The position numbers were made by a program, and so were the translations under genes. Below are positions 16,953-25,368 of a stretch of 64,000 bases of DNA, piece by piece (position 1 is the first letter of the stretch; the number at the start of each line of letters is the position of its first letter). Origin of the DNA: Acidovorax_G lacteus (GTDB lineage Bacteria > Pseudomonadota > Gammaproteobacteria > Burkholderiales > Burkholderiaceae_C); the NCBI RefSeq assembly GCF_039540375.1, contig NZ_BAABEX010000007.1, positions 186,001 to 250,000 of the forward strand, in the 5' to 3' direction. The notes under the pieces were generated by a model. The model searched no databases. It saw only the letters and a program-made list of their open reading frames with translations, and had not been told where the DNA came from.

Positions 16953-18617
16953 ATGACTTTTTCGATCTGCATCGCTCAACTCAACTTTACGGTAGGTGAC
17001 CTGCAGGGCAACGCCCGCAAGATCATTGAGGCCGCTTATGCGTCCCATGCCCGGGGAGATCGGCTTCTGGTGGCGCCCGAACTCGCCTTGTGCGGGTATG
17101 CGCCCGAAGATCTTCTGCTGCGGCCCGCGTTCCAGGCTGCGTGTGATGATGCCCTGAAAGAAGTCGCCCGTGAGACGGCGGGGTTGGCAGGTTTGACGCT
17201 GGTGGTGGGCCATCCATTGCGGCAGTCGCCGTCGGCGCCAGCGTTCTCTCCATGTTGGAATGCGGCAACCGTCTTGCAGGCTGGTCAGACGGTTGCAACG
17301 TATGCGAAACGTGAACTGCCGAATTACCAGGTGTTTGATGAGCGCCGCTATTTCGTTGCGGGCGATCGCCCATGTGTCGTGGATGTGGACGGTGTCCGCG
17401 TGGGCTTGCTGATTTGTGAGGACGCCTGGTTCTCGCGCCCTGCGGCCGACTTGGTCGCAGCGGGTGCCCAGATGATTCTTGTGCTCAACGCGTCACCCTA
17501 TCACGCAGGCAAGTCGGCGGAGCGCGAACAGGTCATGCGTCAGCGCGTGCTGGAGACAGGGCTCCCGCTGGTCTATGCCCATTTGGTGGGCGGGCAGGAC
17601 GAAATGGTTTTCGATGGCAGATCTTTCGCCCTAGATGCTGGTGGGCGTCTTGCTGCAAGAGCCCCAGGTTTCCGAGAGGTACTGGTGGCGTTACGGACCA
17701 CAACGGACGCAGAGACTGGTCGGGTGCAGGTGTCGGGTGTGGTTGAGCCTGAGGCAGAGCCTCTGGCTGAGTTGTGGGATGCGCTGGTGCTGGGCGTACG
17801 AGACTATGTCCGGAAAAATGGCTTTCGCGGCATCGTGCTGGGGCTATCGGGCGGTATCGACTCGGCTCTGGTGCTTGCCATCGCCGTGGATGCGCTCGGT
17901 GCCGAGCATGTTCGAGCTGTGATGATGCCTTCGCCCTACACGGCAGATATCAGTTGGCAGGATGCAGCGGAGATGAGCCGACGCATGGGGGTGCGCTACG
18001 ACGAGATCCCAATCAGGGCGGCCTTCGATGCTTTTCGGCACACCTTGGCGGGCGAATTTGCAGGCCTTGCCGAAGACACGACCGAAGAGAATCTCCAGGC
18101 CCGCATCCGGGGAACACTGCTCATGGCGCTGTCCAATAAGTTTGGCAGCCTCGTATTGACGACCGGAAACAAGAGCGAAATGGCCACGGGCTACTGCACC
18201 CTGTACGGGGACATGGCCGGAGGCTTTGCGGTGATCAAAGATGTTTTGAAAACCCGAGTGTTCGAACTTGCGCGGTGGCGCAACGCTCACGACCCCTACG
18301 CCACGGGTTCTGACCCGATTCCTGAACGAATCATTTCGCGCCCGCCCAGCGCAGAGTTGCGCCCAGACCAGAAAGATCAGGACAGTCTTCCTCCCTACGA
18401 GGTTCTGGACGCCATCATTGAGCGCTATGTCGAACAGGACGAGCCCATATCGTCCATCGTGGCGGCTGGCTACAGCCAGGAGGATGTGGACCGGGTCACA
18501 AGGCTGTTGCGGATCAACGAGTACAAGCGCCGGCAGGCACCTCCTGGCGTGCGAGTGTCTCGCCGAAGCTTTGGCAAGGACTGGCGCTATCCGATCACCA
18601 ACCGGTTCCGGGCCTGA
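16953..18617 (+). CDS. nadE: glutamine-dependent NAD+ synthetase
   Basis: A 554-residue two-domain enzyme making NAD+ from deamido-NAD+, ATP and glutamine. The N-terminal nitrilase-type glutaminase has its catalytic triad at E43, K119 and C155 (LLICEDAW). The C-terminal synthetase has the ATP pyrophosphatase loop SGGIDS at 299-304 and the family text GNKSEMATGYCTLYGD. The start at 16953 (MTFSICIAQLNF) is the one that begins the nitrilase fold. The next gene, glnB, starts 38 bases downstream on the same strand, so the two are likely cotranscribed, joining NAD synthesis to the nitrogen signal. Confidence 0.96.
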   Translation: MTFSICIAQLNFTVGDLQGNARKIIEAAYASHARGDRLLVAPELALCGYAPEDLLLRPAFQAACDDALKEVARETAGLAGLTLVVGHPLRQSPSAPAFSPCWNAATVLQAGQTVATYAKRELPNYQVFDERRYFVAGDRPCVVDVDGVRVGLLICEDAWFSRPAADLVAAGAQMILVLNASPYHAGKSAEREQVMRQRVLETGLPLVYAHLVGGQDEMVFDGRSFALDAGGRLAARAPGFREVLVALRTTTDAETGRVQVSGVVEPEAEPLAELWDALVLGVRDYVRKNGFRGIVLGLSGGIDSALVLAIAVDALGAEHVRAVMMPSPYTADISWQDAAEMSRRMGVRYDEIPIRAAFDAFRHTLAGEFAGLAEDTTEENLQARIRGTLLMALSNKFGSLVLTTGNKSEMATGYCTLYGDMAGGFAVIKDVLKTRVFELARWRNAHDPYATGSDPIPERIISRPPSAELRPDQKDQDSLPPYEVLDAIIERYVEQDEPISSIVAAGYSQEDVDRVTRLLRINEYKRRQAPPGVRVSRRSFGKDWRYPITNRFRA

Positions 18618-18655
18618 TGGCCTGTACAGATTTCACTGTCTTCAGGAGTAATGCC

Positions 18656-18994
18656 ATGAAAATGATCACCGCCATCATCAAGCCGTTCAAACTGGAGGAG
18701 GTCCGGGAGGCTTTGGCCGACTGCGGCGTGACTGGCTTGACGGTGACCGAAGTGAAGGGCTTTGGTCGCCAGAAGGGGCACACCGAACTCTACCGCGGCG
18801 CCGAGTATGTGGTGGACTTCCTTCCCAAGGTGAAGGTCGAGGTGGTGGTCAAGACCGAAGACGTGGACCGCTGTGTGGATGCGATTGTGGCCGTCGCACG
18901 CACTGGCAAGATCGGAGATGGCAAGATTTTCGTCACGCCGGTAGAGCGCGTAGTTCGCATCCGGACAGGTGATCTGGATCAAGCGGCTATCTGA
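18656..18994 (+). CDS. glnB: nitrogen regulatory protein P-II
   Basis: A 112-residue PII trimer subunit that senses 2-oxoglutarate, ATP/ADP and, through GlnD, glutamine. The T-loop carries the uridylylation site Y51 in ELYRGAEYVVDFLPK. The signature VEVVVKTEDVDRCVDAIVAVARTGKIGDGKIF and the C-terminal RIRTGDLDQAAI are standard. The start at 18656 (MKMITAIIKPF) has aggag eight bases upstream. It follows nadE in the same direction. GlnB and GlnK cannot be told apart with certainty; no amtB is adjacent, which favours GlnB. Its modifying enzyme GlnD is encoded at 34074-36665. Confidence 0.95.
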   Translation: MKMITAIIKPFKLEEVREALADCGVTGLTVTEVKGFGRQKGHTELYRGAEYVVDFLPKVKVEVVVKTEDVDRCVDAIVAVARTGKIGDGKIFVTPVERVVRIRTGDLDQAAI

Positions 18995-19049
18995 ACCCCA
19001 GGGCTTTGGGCATGCCCTCTCCTGCATGGGCTTCTGCCCAGCCGATGCC

Positions 19050-19643
19050 TTAGATCACCGTGCGTATCGAGCGACCATCGGCGGCCCAGCCGGCGTCCTG
19101 AATCAAAGCTGCTAGCAAGGTGGCTGGCTCGTCATGGATCCGCAGCAATCCCATCTGCCAGTCACCCATGAAGCCCTGGTCCACGCTGTGACCTAGGAAA
19201 TTGATCAGTTGGGTGTAGTAATCAGCGGTGTTGAGCAAGCCGAGCGGCTTTTGGTGATAGCCCAACTGCCGCCAGGTCCACACTTCGAAAAGCTCCTCGA
19301 AGGTGCCAATCCCGCCCGCTAATGCAATAAACGCTTGACTGCGTTCCGCCATCAGCGCTTTGCGTTCGTGCATGGTCTGTACCACGTGCAGTTCGTCGCA
19401 TGCGTGGTTGGCCAGTTCCTTGTCGACCAGCGATTGCGGGATAACGCCTACGACGCGCCCCCCCGATGCTCGCGTGGCCTCGGCCACCACGCCCATCAGA
19501 CCGCTCCGACCGCCGCCGTACACCAATTGCCCGCCATGAACGCCAATCCAGTGGCCGATCTCGCGTGCAGCATCGGTATAACGGACGTCACTGCCGAGAC
19601 GGGAGCCACAGTACACAGCCACCGAAAAACTGGGTTCACCCAT
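19050..19643 (-). CDS. LOG-family cytokinin riboside 5'-monophosphate phosphoribohydrolase-like protein
   Basis: A 197-residue Rossmann-like protein of the LOG/TIGR00730 family, which cleaves ribose 5-phosphate from nucleoside monophosphates. Visible motifs are VAVYCGSRLG at the start, LVYGGGRSGLMG, the HERKALMAERSQAF stretch and AGGIGTFEELFE. The last stands for PGGxGTxxE with alanine in place of the proline. Its ATG overlaps the dgkA stop by eight bases (atgggtga), so it is translationally coupled as the last gene of the six-gene minus-strand operon that begins with the sigma factor. Physiological substrate in bacteria is unsettled. Confidence 0.87.
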   Translation of the reverse strand: MGEPSFSVAVYCGSRLGSDVRYTDAAREIGHWIGVHGGQLVYGGGRSGLMGVVAEATRASGGRVVGVIPQSLVDKELANHACDELHVVQTMHERKALMAERSQAFIALAGGIGTFEELFEVWTWRQLGYHQKPLGLLNTADYYTQLINFLGHSVDQGFMGDWQMGLLRIHDEPATLLAALIQDAGWAADGRSIRTVI

Positions 19644-20070
19644 GGGTCAGCCTTTGGTAGATGGCAGCACCCCAAACAGCACCGCACAGCAAGAGGGATA
19701 GCAGCACTGCCGCACTCCCCAGATCTTTGGCGCGACCCGAGAGCTCATGCCACTCCGGGCCAATACGGTCGATGGCCGCTTCAATCGCGCTATTGAGCAG
19801 CTCTGTGATCAGCACCAGGGCGAGCACAGCGCACAGTACGGAGACTTCCACCCAGGTTTGCCCGATCACAAAGGCGAGGGGAACCATCACGGTGGCCAGG
19901 AGGACTTCTTGCCGGAAGGCCTTTTCTGTCCAGCCAGCACGCAAGCCTTGCAGCGAGTGGCCGGTCGCATGCCACAGGCGCGAGAGTCCCGTCCGTCGTT
20001 TGTGCGGATTGTCGAACGCAGTCCCTGTTGGAGTGGGCTGATCTTGGCGGTCGCTCGAGGGGGGGGGCAT
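19636..20070 (-). CDS. dgkA: diacylglycerol kinase
   Basis: A 144-residue integral membrane kinase that returns diacylglycerol to phosphatidate. Three membrane helices follow a cytoplasmic N-terminus. The catalytic signature TELLNSAIEAAIDRIGPE, followed by HELSGRAKDLGSAAV, is nearly identical to the E. coli enzyme. The first 25 residues (MPPPSSDRQDQPTP...) are an unconserved polar extension; E. coli DgkA is 122 residues, so the real start may be a little inside, but 20070 is the only good ATG. It lies 23 bases after the RDD gene and overlaps the LOG gene. Confidence 0.92.
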   Translation of the reverse strand: MPPPSSDRQDQPTPTGTAFDNPHKRRTGLSRLWHATGHSLQGLRAGWTEKAFRQEVLLATVMVPLAFVIGQTWVEVSVLCAVLALVLITELLNSAIEAAIDRIGPEWHELSGRAKDLGSAAVLLSLLLCGAVWGAAIYQRLTHG

Positions 20071-20093
20071 TGGCGAAGACGTGCGTGTAGGGC

Positions 20094-20636
20094 TCAGGCT
20101 GTCTTCGCCGGTTGTGGCGCACTGTGTACCAGCCGGGTGCCAGCGAGGGCATCGTGCAGAAACTGGCGCTGCGGATGAAACCGTGCCAGCAGGCTCCAGA
20201 TGAGCACCCATCCGATGACAATCACGGATGTTTCTGCGCCAGAAAGCCCAAACGGTGCAACCGCCGCCAGTGGCGGCAAAAACCACAGCCAGCTCAAAAC
20301 ATAGCGCCACAGCGCACGGCTCTGACCAATCGGTTGGCCTTTTTTGTCCACCACCCGGATATGCCAAGTCTTCATGGCCAGTGTTTGCCCCTTGGACCAG
20401 AACCACGTGAAGTAGATGCCAAACACGACAAACAGAAACCCCATCCGCAAGGCCCGGTGATCGAGCGCATGCCGAGACTGACTGAGGGTGTCGAATAGGT
20501 AGCCAAAAATGAACATAACGCCAAACATGAGCATCCCTTCATAGAGCCAGCAGGCCATGCGACGGGAGAGACTGGGCGTGTTCAAAGGCGGGATGCCTGG
20601 AGATGGGGTAGCAGCGGGCGGAACGGCAGAGCGCAT
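20094..20636 (-). CDS. RDD family membrane protein
   Basis: A 180-residue inner-membrane protein with three membrane helices and the RDD signature: an arginine near the first helix (SLSRRMACWLYEG) and aspartates later (FHPQRQFLHDALAGTRLV). The central KGQTLAMKTWHIRVVDKKGQ is also typical. Some RDD proteins act as sodium/proton antiporters, but for most the role is unknown. It is the fourth gene of the sigma factor operon, nine bases after DUF3106, and precedes dgkA; an envelope role fits the company it keeps. Confidence 0.87.
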   Translation of the reverse strand: MRSAVPPAATPSPGIPPLNTPSLSRRMACWLYEGMLMFGVMFIFGYLFDTLSQSRHALDHRALRMGFLFVVFGIYFTWFWSKGQTLAMKTWHIRVVDKKGQPIGQSRALWRYVLSWLWFLPPLAAVAPFGLSGAETSVIVIGWVLIWSLLARFHPQRQFLHDALAGTRLVHSAPQPAKTA

Positions 20637-20645
20637 GCCCCGATG

Positions 20646-21542
20646 TTACTGGGGGTACAGCCCTGACTGGTCGGCCGAAGGCGGTGCTGGCGCAGGGTTA
20701 TCCACACTGGAGGCCGGTGCAAGCGGCGGGAGTGCAACACCGGTTGCCGTGGGCACCACCACGGGTGAGGGCTCCGCCTGAAGCGGAACCACCGGCACGG
20801 GAGTCAAGGCTTCTGCCGGAATTGGCGGCGCTGTGTGGACTGGGGCTGCGACCCGCGGCTGGTCAAGCACCACAGGAATTTTGGGCGGGTTGGGGCGGTT
20901 GACTGGCGCCACGGTGGCTGCCGGGATTTGGGCCAGTTTCTGCGGGGCGACTGGCCGAATCGCCGTGGCGGCGCCTTGCGGGCTGATGGTGGCCTCGTCG
21001 GCCAGCATCCGGCGTTCCGCTTCTGTCAGGGCTTGGTAGGCCTCCCACTGCGCGCGCTTGTCGTCGGGCGTGAGTCGCTGGGCGCGCGCATAGTTCAGCC
21101 GCGCCTGACTGCGTTGCTGCGCACTCAGGTTGGCCCAGTCTGCCATCCGGCTGTGTAAGGTGGCTTGCTCTTGGGGGCTCAAACTGTGAAAAGTTTGTGC
21201 AATGGCCAGCCAGCGACGTTTTTGGACGGCGCTGATGTGATTCCAGCGCTCAGCCAGTGGATCCAATGCGGCACGCTGCCGCGCGCTGAGGCTTTCCCAT
21301 GTGGGCCCAGTGGCGAGATCCTCGGCGGGCCGGTTCGCTGCTGCAGAGGGCGAGATGGGGCCCCGCGGAGCAGCAGGAGAGGGCGCTCGCGCCTTGACTG
21401 GAGCCGCTTCCATGGTGCTGGCAGGCAGCATGGACAATTGCCTGGCTGCGTACAAACCGCCTCCTCCGAGCGCACCCAGAACGGCCAGCGCAGCCAGCAG
21501 CGTTTTGGCGGTAGGTTGGCAGCTCGGGCTACGAGAATCCAT
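20646..21542 (-). CDS. DUF3106 domain protein, membrane-anchored and Pro/Ala-rich
   Basis: A 298-residue protein with one N-terminal membrane helix (about 13-33, LLAALAVLGALGGGGLYAA) that should place the rest in the periplasm. The DUF3106 region spans about 80-170, marked by repeated tryptophans and the short phrases TWESLSARQRAALDPLAERW, SLSPQEQATLHSRMADWANL and AQRLTPDDKRAQWEAYQAL, which look like a repeated helical unit. The last 120 residues are low-complexity Pro/Ala/Val. It is the third gene of the operon. The helical repeats recall periplasmic stress sensors with LTxxQ-like motifs, but that is only a resemblance. Confidence 0.82.
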   Translation of the reverse strand: MDSRSPSCQPTAKTLLAALAVLGALGGGGLYAARQLSMLPASTMEAAPVKARAPSPAAPRGPISPSAAANRPAEDLATGPTWESLSARQRAALDPLAERWNHISAVQKRRWLAIAQTFHSLSPQEQATLHSRMADWANLSAQQRSQARLNYARAQRLTPDDKRAQWEAYQALTEAERRMLADEATISPQGAATAIRPVAPQKLAQIPAATVAPVNRPNPPKIPVVLDQPRVAAPVHTAPPIPAEALTPVPVVPLQAEPSPVVVPTATGVALPPLAPASSVDNPAPAPPSADQSGLYPQ

Positions 21543-21569
21543 GCAATAGGGCGGTGACCGTGCTGGCCT

Positions 21570-22034
21570 TCAGCGCTCGGGCAAAGAAGTTTTCAGAAAC
21601 TGAACGAAACCTGGGTCGGCATAGGCCGACGGCGGAAGGTCGTCTGTCAACAGCGCGGCATCCACTTCAGCCACTTCGTCAATCGTACTCTGCTCCTGGA
21701 CCGCCTGAACGAACACCAGTCCGCCAATCAAGGCCATCAGCGGTACGGCCGAGGCAAAACGATGCCACCAGCGTAGGCCGTCTGGCTCCGAGCCTCCGCC
21801 GAGCGCTGCCGAGCGACCGGAAGAGAGCACTGTGGTGACAACAACGGGACGTGCAACCGCTATGCTGACCGGCTTTTTGCGCCGTGCCAGTGCCTGCATG
21901 CGGGATGCCCGGAGCCGTTCGCTGACCTCGTAGGGCAGGTCGTCCAAACCATGCGCGAGGCGGGCTGCGACGCGGCGGCCATAGGCATCGGGCCCTGCGG
22001 TGGGGGTCTGCTCGGCGGATGGAGAGTGGTTCAT
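21570..22034 (-). CDS. DUF3619 protein, possible membrane anti-sigma factor
   Basis: A 154-residue protein whose start overlaps the stop of the sigma factor gene by four bases (atga). About 90 cytoplasmic N-terminal residues (AYGRRVAARLAHGLDDLPYE, RLRASRMQALARRK) are followed by one membrane helix (about 95-113, SAVPLMALIGGLVFVQAV) and a short acidic periplasmic tail (DEVAEVDAALLTDDLPPSAY). Topology, size and coupling to an ECF sigma gene match the usual place of an anti-sigma factor. The DUF3619 family has no assigned function that I know of, so this role is a proposal. Confidence 0.82.
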   Translation of the reverse strand: MNHSPSAEQTPTAGPDAYGRRVAARLAHGLDDLPYEVSERLRASRMQALARRKKPVSIAVARPVVVTTVLSSGRSAALGGGSEPDGLRWWHRFASAVPLMALIGGLVFVQAVQEQSTIDEVAEVDAALLTDDLPPSAYADPGFVQFLKTSLPER

Positions 22035-22600
22035 GGCTGGATCCCTTTGGCCTTCAGTGCTTTGCTGAGGGTCTGCAATGCGCGAAAGCAGTGCGTTTTG
22101 ACACTGCCCTCAGAGCAGCCCATTGCGGCTGCCGTCTCAGCGGTGTCCATTTCCTCCCAGTAACGCATGAGGAAGGCTTCCCGTTGACGAGGAGGCAGTT
22201 CCTGGATCAGAAGTTCAATTTCCCGCAGCACTTGGGCGCGTCGCGTCGTGTCTTCGGCGCTTTCTGCCATCGAGCCTGCGTCATCGCCCTGGAGTGCTTC
22301 CAACACGTCGAAATCACCGCCGTCTTCTCCGGGGCCTTCGAAGTCGCTGAGGTTGGTGAACAGCGCGTTGCGCGTTTTCTGGCGGCGGAACCAGTCGAGG
22401 GTGCAGTTCGACAGGATACGCTGGAACAGCATGGGCAACTCGTCTGCTGGCTTGTCACCGTAGTGTTCCGCCAGCTTGAGCATGCTGTCCTGAACGATGT
22501 CAAGCGCTGCTTCCTCGTTGCGGACATGATAAAGCGAGCGCTTGTACGCTCGTTTTTCAACGCTTTTGAGGAAATCGGAAAGTTCTTGTTCGGTGGCCAA
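22031..22600 (-). CDS. ECF-type RNA polymerase sigma factor
   Basis: An RpoE-like sigma factor. Region 2 is seen in AALDIVQDSMLKLAEHYGD with the -10 melting segment near LDWFRRQKTRN; an acidic linker follows; region 4 is LPPRQREAFLMRYWEEMDTAETAAAMGCSEGSVKTHCFRAL compressed around its helix-turn-helix. The start is uncertain. A TTG at 22600 opens LATEQELSDFLKSVEK, where family homology begins, and gives 189 residues. An ATG at 22669 lies within a cataat -10-like element and is therefore doubtful. It is the first gene of an operon with DUF3619, DUF3106, RDD, dgkA and LOG genes. Confidence 0.87.
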   Translation of the reverse strand: MATEQELSDFLKSVEKRAYKRSLYHVRNEEAALDIVQDSMLKLAEHYGDKPADELPMLFQRILSNCTLDWFRRQKTRNALFTNLSDFEGPGEDGGDFDVLEALQGDDAGSMAESAEDTTRRAQVLREIELLIQELPPRQREAFLMRYWEEMDTAETAAAMGCSEGSVKTHCFRALQTLSKALKAKGIQP

Positions 22601-22667
22601 GCAGGTCAGCCCGGGCGAGAGGGTCTGGGGGAGCGCGCCGGCCCGGGCGTTGCGCGGGAGGCGACGC

Positions 22668-22673
22668 ATTATG
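22668..22673 (-). promoter_or_regulatory. candidate -10 element of the sigma factor operon
   Basis: On the minus strand this reads cataat, followed by gcg. If used, transcription would start near 22660, downstream of the ATG at 22669, which supports the TTG start at 22600. No -35 box is clear. Confidence 0.35.
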
Positions 22674-22725
22674 GCATCGCCAGCGTTTTTTTTGCCGGGC
22701 GGTCGGTTGTGCCGTGTTGCAGTGC

Positions 22726-22731
22726 GATAAT
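22726..22731 (+). promoter_or_regulatory. candidate -10 element for ilvB
   Basis: The hexamer gataat lies about 150 bases before the ilvB start in the divergent region with the sigma factor operon. No leader peptide rich in Ile, Val or Leu codons is found between it and ilvB. Confidence 0.3.
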
Positions 22732-22883
22732 GGTGCACGCAAATCAAAAAGGCAAACGGGTCACGGTCCGGCGCAGCAATCAGGGCGCCCATGTCCTTGG
22801 CCTCAAGTTCCGAGCTGGCTTCACAAGAGCACGTGCAAGGAGCACCCAAGGTTTTTCGTCAGAGAAATTCACAAAGGTTGATC

Positions 22884-24662
22884 ATGGAAATCTCCAAGGC
22901 AGAACTCCATTCCGCAGCGGCTGCAGCGCAGCAGGGCGGCGCACCCGAACTCATGGGTGCTGAAGTGCTCGTGAAAGCACTGCAGGCTGAAAACGTCCAG
23001 TACATCTGGGGCTACCCTGGCGGCGCGGTGCTGTACATCTACGACGCGCTGTACAAGCAAGACACCATCCAGCATGTGCTGGTGCGCCACGAGCAGGCGG
23101 CAGTCCATGCGGCAGACGGCTACGCACGGGCGACCGGCGAAGTCGGCGTGGCGCTGGTAACGTCGGGTCCAGGCCTGACCAATGCGGTGACAGGTATCGC
23201 GACGGCCTACATGGACTCGATTCCCATGGTCATCATCTCGGGCCAGGTGCCGACACCGGCGATTGGTCTCGACGCGTTCCAGGAATGCGACACCGTGGGC
23301 ATTACCCGCCCGATCGTCAAGCACAACTTCCTTGTGAAGGACCCGCGCGATCTGGCTGTGACGCTCAAGAAGGCCTTCCACATCGCCCGTACGGGCCGCC
23401 CCGGACCGGTGGTGGTGGACATTCCCAAGGACGTTTCCTTCAAGAAGGTGCCCTACACCGGATACCCCAAGACGGTGGAGATGCGTTCGTACAACCCGGT
23501 GCGCAAGGGGCACGGAGGTCAGATTCGCAAGGCGCTGCAGTTGCTGCTGACGGCCAAGCGTCCGTACATCTACACCGGCGGCGGTGTGCTGCTGGGCAAT
23601 GCCACCCAGGAGCTGCGCACCCTGGTGGACATGCTGGGCTACCCGGTCACGAACACGCTGATGGGCTTGGGGGCTTATCCCGCCACCGATCGCAAGTTCC
23701 TGGGCATGTTGGGCATGCACGGCACCATCGAAGCCAACAATGCCATGCAGAACTGCGATGTGCTGCTGGCCGTGGGCGCGCGCTTTGATGACCGCGTGAT
23801 CGGCAATCCCAAGCACTTTGCCCAGAACGACCGCAAGATCATCCACATCGACATCGACCCGTCGAGCATCTCCAAGCGCGTGAAGGTCGACATTCCGATC
23901 GTGGGCGATGTGAAGGACGTGCTCACCGAGCTGATCTCGATGATCCGCGAAACGCCCACGCGGCCCGACGCTGGCGCGCTGGCAGCCTGGTGGGACACGA
24001 TTGAAGGCTGGCGCAAGCGCGACTGCCTCAAGTACGACCGCAACAACCAGGAAGTCATCAAGCCGCAGTACGTCGTTGAGACGCTGTGGAACATGACCAA
24101 GGACGCCGATGCGTACATCACGTCCGACGTGGGCCAGCACCAGATGTGGGCTGCGCAGTTCTACAAGTTCAACGAACCGCGCCGCTGGATCAACTCGGGG
24201 GGGCTGGGCACCATGGGCGTGGGCATTCCGTACGCCATGGGCATCAAGCTGGCCAAGCCGCAGGCAGAGGTGTTCTGCATCACCGGTGAAGGCTCGGTGC
24301 AGATGAACATTCAGGAATTGTCCACCTGCCTGCAGTACAACACGCCGATCAAGATCTGCTCGCTTAACAACCGCTACCTGGGCATGGTGCGCCAGTGGCA
24401 GGAGATCGAGTACTCGGGCCGCTACAGCCACAGCTACATGGATGCGCTGCCCAACTTCGTGAAGCTTGCTGAGGCCTATGGCCATGTGGGCATGCTGATC
24501 GAGCACCCGCGTGATGTGGAGCCGGCGCTGCGCGAAGCGCGCAAGCTCAAGGACCGCACCGTGTTCCTCGACTTCCGTACCGATCCGACCGAGAACGTCT
24601 TCCCGATGGTCCAGGCCGGAAAGGGCATCACCGAAATGCTGCTGGGGTCGGAAGACCTTTGA
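22884..24662 (+). CDS. ilvB: acetolactate synthase, large (catalytic) subunit
   Basis: A 592-residue thiamine diphosphate enzyme catalysing the first common step of valine, leucine and isoleucine synthesis. The start at 22884 (MEISKAEL) fits beta-proteobacterial homologues, and aaagg stands upstream. Motifs: YIWGYPGGAVLYIYDAL, the catalytic glutamate in RHEQAAVHAADGYARATG, the FAD-binding middle domain, and the C-terminal ThDP/Mg motif GEGSVQMNIQELSTC ending in LNNRYLGMVRQWQE. The usual GDGS reads GEGS, as in several relatives. The small subunit ilvN follows, with a palindromic repeat copy in the 184-base gap. Confidence 0.97.
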   Translation: MEISKAELHSAAAAAQQGGAPELMGAEVLVKALQAENVQYIWGYPGGAVLYIYDALYKQDTIQHVLVRHEQAAVHAADGYARATGEVGVALVTSGPGLTNAVTGIATAYMDSIPMVIISGQVPTPAIGLDAFQECDTVGITRPIVKHNFLVKDPRDLAVTLKKAFHIARTGRPGPVVVDIPKDVSFKKVPYTGYPKTVEMRSYNPVRKGHGGQIRKALQLLLTAKRPYIYTGGGVLLGNATQELRTLVDMLGYPVTNTLMGLGAYPATDRKFLGMLGMHGTIEANNAMQNCDVLLAVGARFDDRVIGNPKHFAQNDRKIIHIDIDPSSISKRVKVDIPIVGDVKDVLTELISMIRETPTRPDAGALAAWWDTIEGWRKRDCLKYDRNNQEVIKPQYVVETLWNMTKDADAYITSDVGQHQMWAAQFYKFNEPRRWINSGGLGTMGVGIPYAMGIKLAKPQAEVFCITGEGSVQMNIQELSTCLQYNTPIKICSLNNRYLGMVRQWQEIEYSGRYSHSYMDALPNFVKLAEAYGHVGMLIEHPRDVEPALREARKLKDRTVFLDFRTDPTENVFPMVQAGKGITEMLLGSEDL

Positions 24663-24674
24663 GCATAATCCGTC

Positions 24675-24720
24675 GCTCGTGCTTATTAATCAAGCACGAG
24701 TAGCTATCAATTTGATAGCA
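24675..24720 (+). repeat. palindromic repeat between ilvB and ilvN
   Basis: A well preserved copy of the two-hairpin repeat. Hairpin 1 has arms gctcgtgctt (24675-24684) and aagcacgag (24692-24700). Hairpin 2 is gctatcaatttgatagc at 24703-24719, a perfect palindrome around its centre. It lies just after the ilvB stop, inside an otherwise cotranscribed operon, and may affect the ilvB:ilvN message ratio. Confidence 0.85.
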
Positions 24721-24846
24721 AAGTGACGAATCTATTGCCTGCCGAGCCCGACGCTTACCGGCGACGGGGGAGGGCAGCGAAAAACGGCAGTGAACAGCGG
24801 CCCCTGCGTGGACCGTGCTGCCGTCGCAAAAAGAGGAATCCTCATC

Positions 24847-25338
24847 ATGAAACACATCATTGCCGTGCTGCTCGAAAATGAACCGGGCGCACTCTCTCGC
24901 GTCGTGGGCCTGTTCTCGGCCCGGGGCTACAACATCGAATCGCTGACCGTGGCCCCCACGGAAGACGCCTCGCTGTCCCGCATGACGATTCAGACCACCG
25001 GCTCCGACGACGTGATCGAGCAGATCACCAAGCACCTGAACCGCCTCATCGAGGTCGTGAAGGTGGTCGACCTGACAGAAGGCGCCTACACCGAGCGCGA
25101 GCTCATGATGGTGAAGGTGCGCGCCGTCGGCAAGGAGCGGGAAGAGATGAAGCGCATGGCCGACATCTTCCGTGGCCGCATCATCGACGTGACCGAGAAG
25201 AGCTACACCATCGAGCTGACTGGCGACCAATCCAAGAACGACGCGTTTCTGCAAGCCATTGACCGCACAGCCATTCTGGAGACGGTGCGCACCGGTGCCA
25301 GCGGCATCGGACGCGGCGAGCGCATTCTGCGCGTCTGA
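24847..25338 (+). CDS. ilvN: acetolactate synthase, small (regulatory) subunit
   Basis: A 163-residue regulatory subunit (also called IlvH) that activates the large subunit and confers valine feedback inhibition. The start at 24847 (MKHIIAVLLENEPGALSRV) is the family's normal N-terminus, with agagga upstream; the frame's earlier codons are not conserved. The ACT domain covers residues 4-78, with the valine-site phrase NEPGALSRVVGLFSARGYNIE, and is followed by the ALS_ss_C domain (about 84-158). It lies between ilvB and ilvC in one operon. Confidence 0.97.
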   Translation: MKHIIAVLLENEPGALSRVVGLFSARGYNIESLTVAPTEDASLSRMTIQTTGSDDVIEQITKHLNRLIEVVKVVDLTEGAYTERELMMVKVRAVGKEREEMKRMADIFRGRIIDVTEKSYTIELTGDQSKNDAFLQAIDRTAILETVRTGASGIGRGERILRV

Positions 25339-25368
25339 CGCCACCCTACAGCAGGGCTCGGCCACCCG

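Noticed and set aside
22735..22883. Possible Ile/Val/Leu leader peptide and attenuator before ilvB
   Set aside because: Frames between the candidate promoter and ilvB show no cluster of branched-chain codons and there is no terminator-like stem with T-run.
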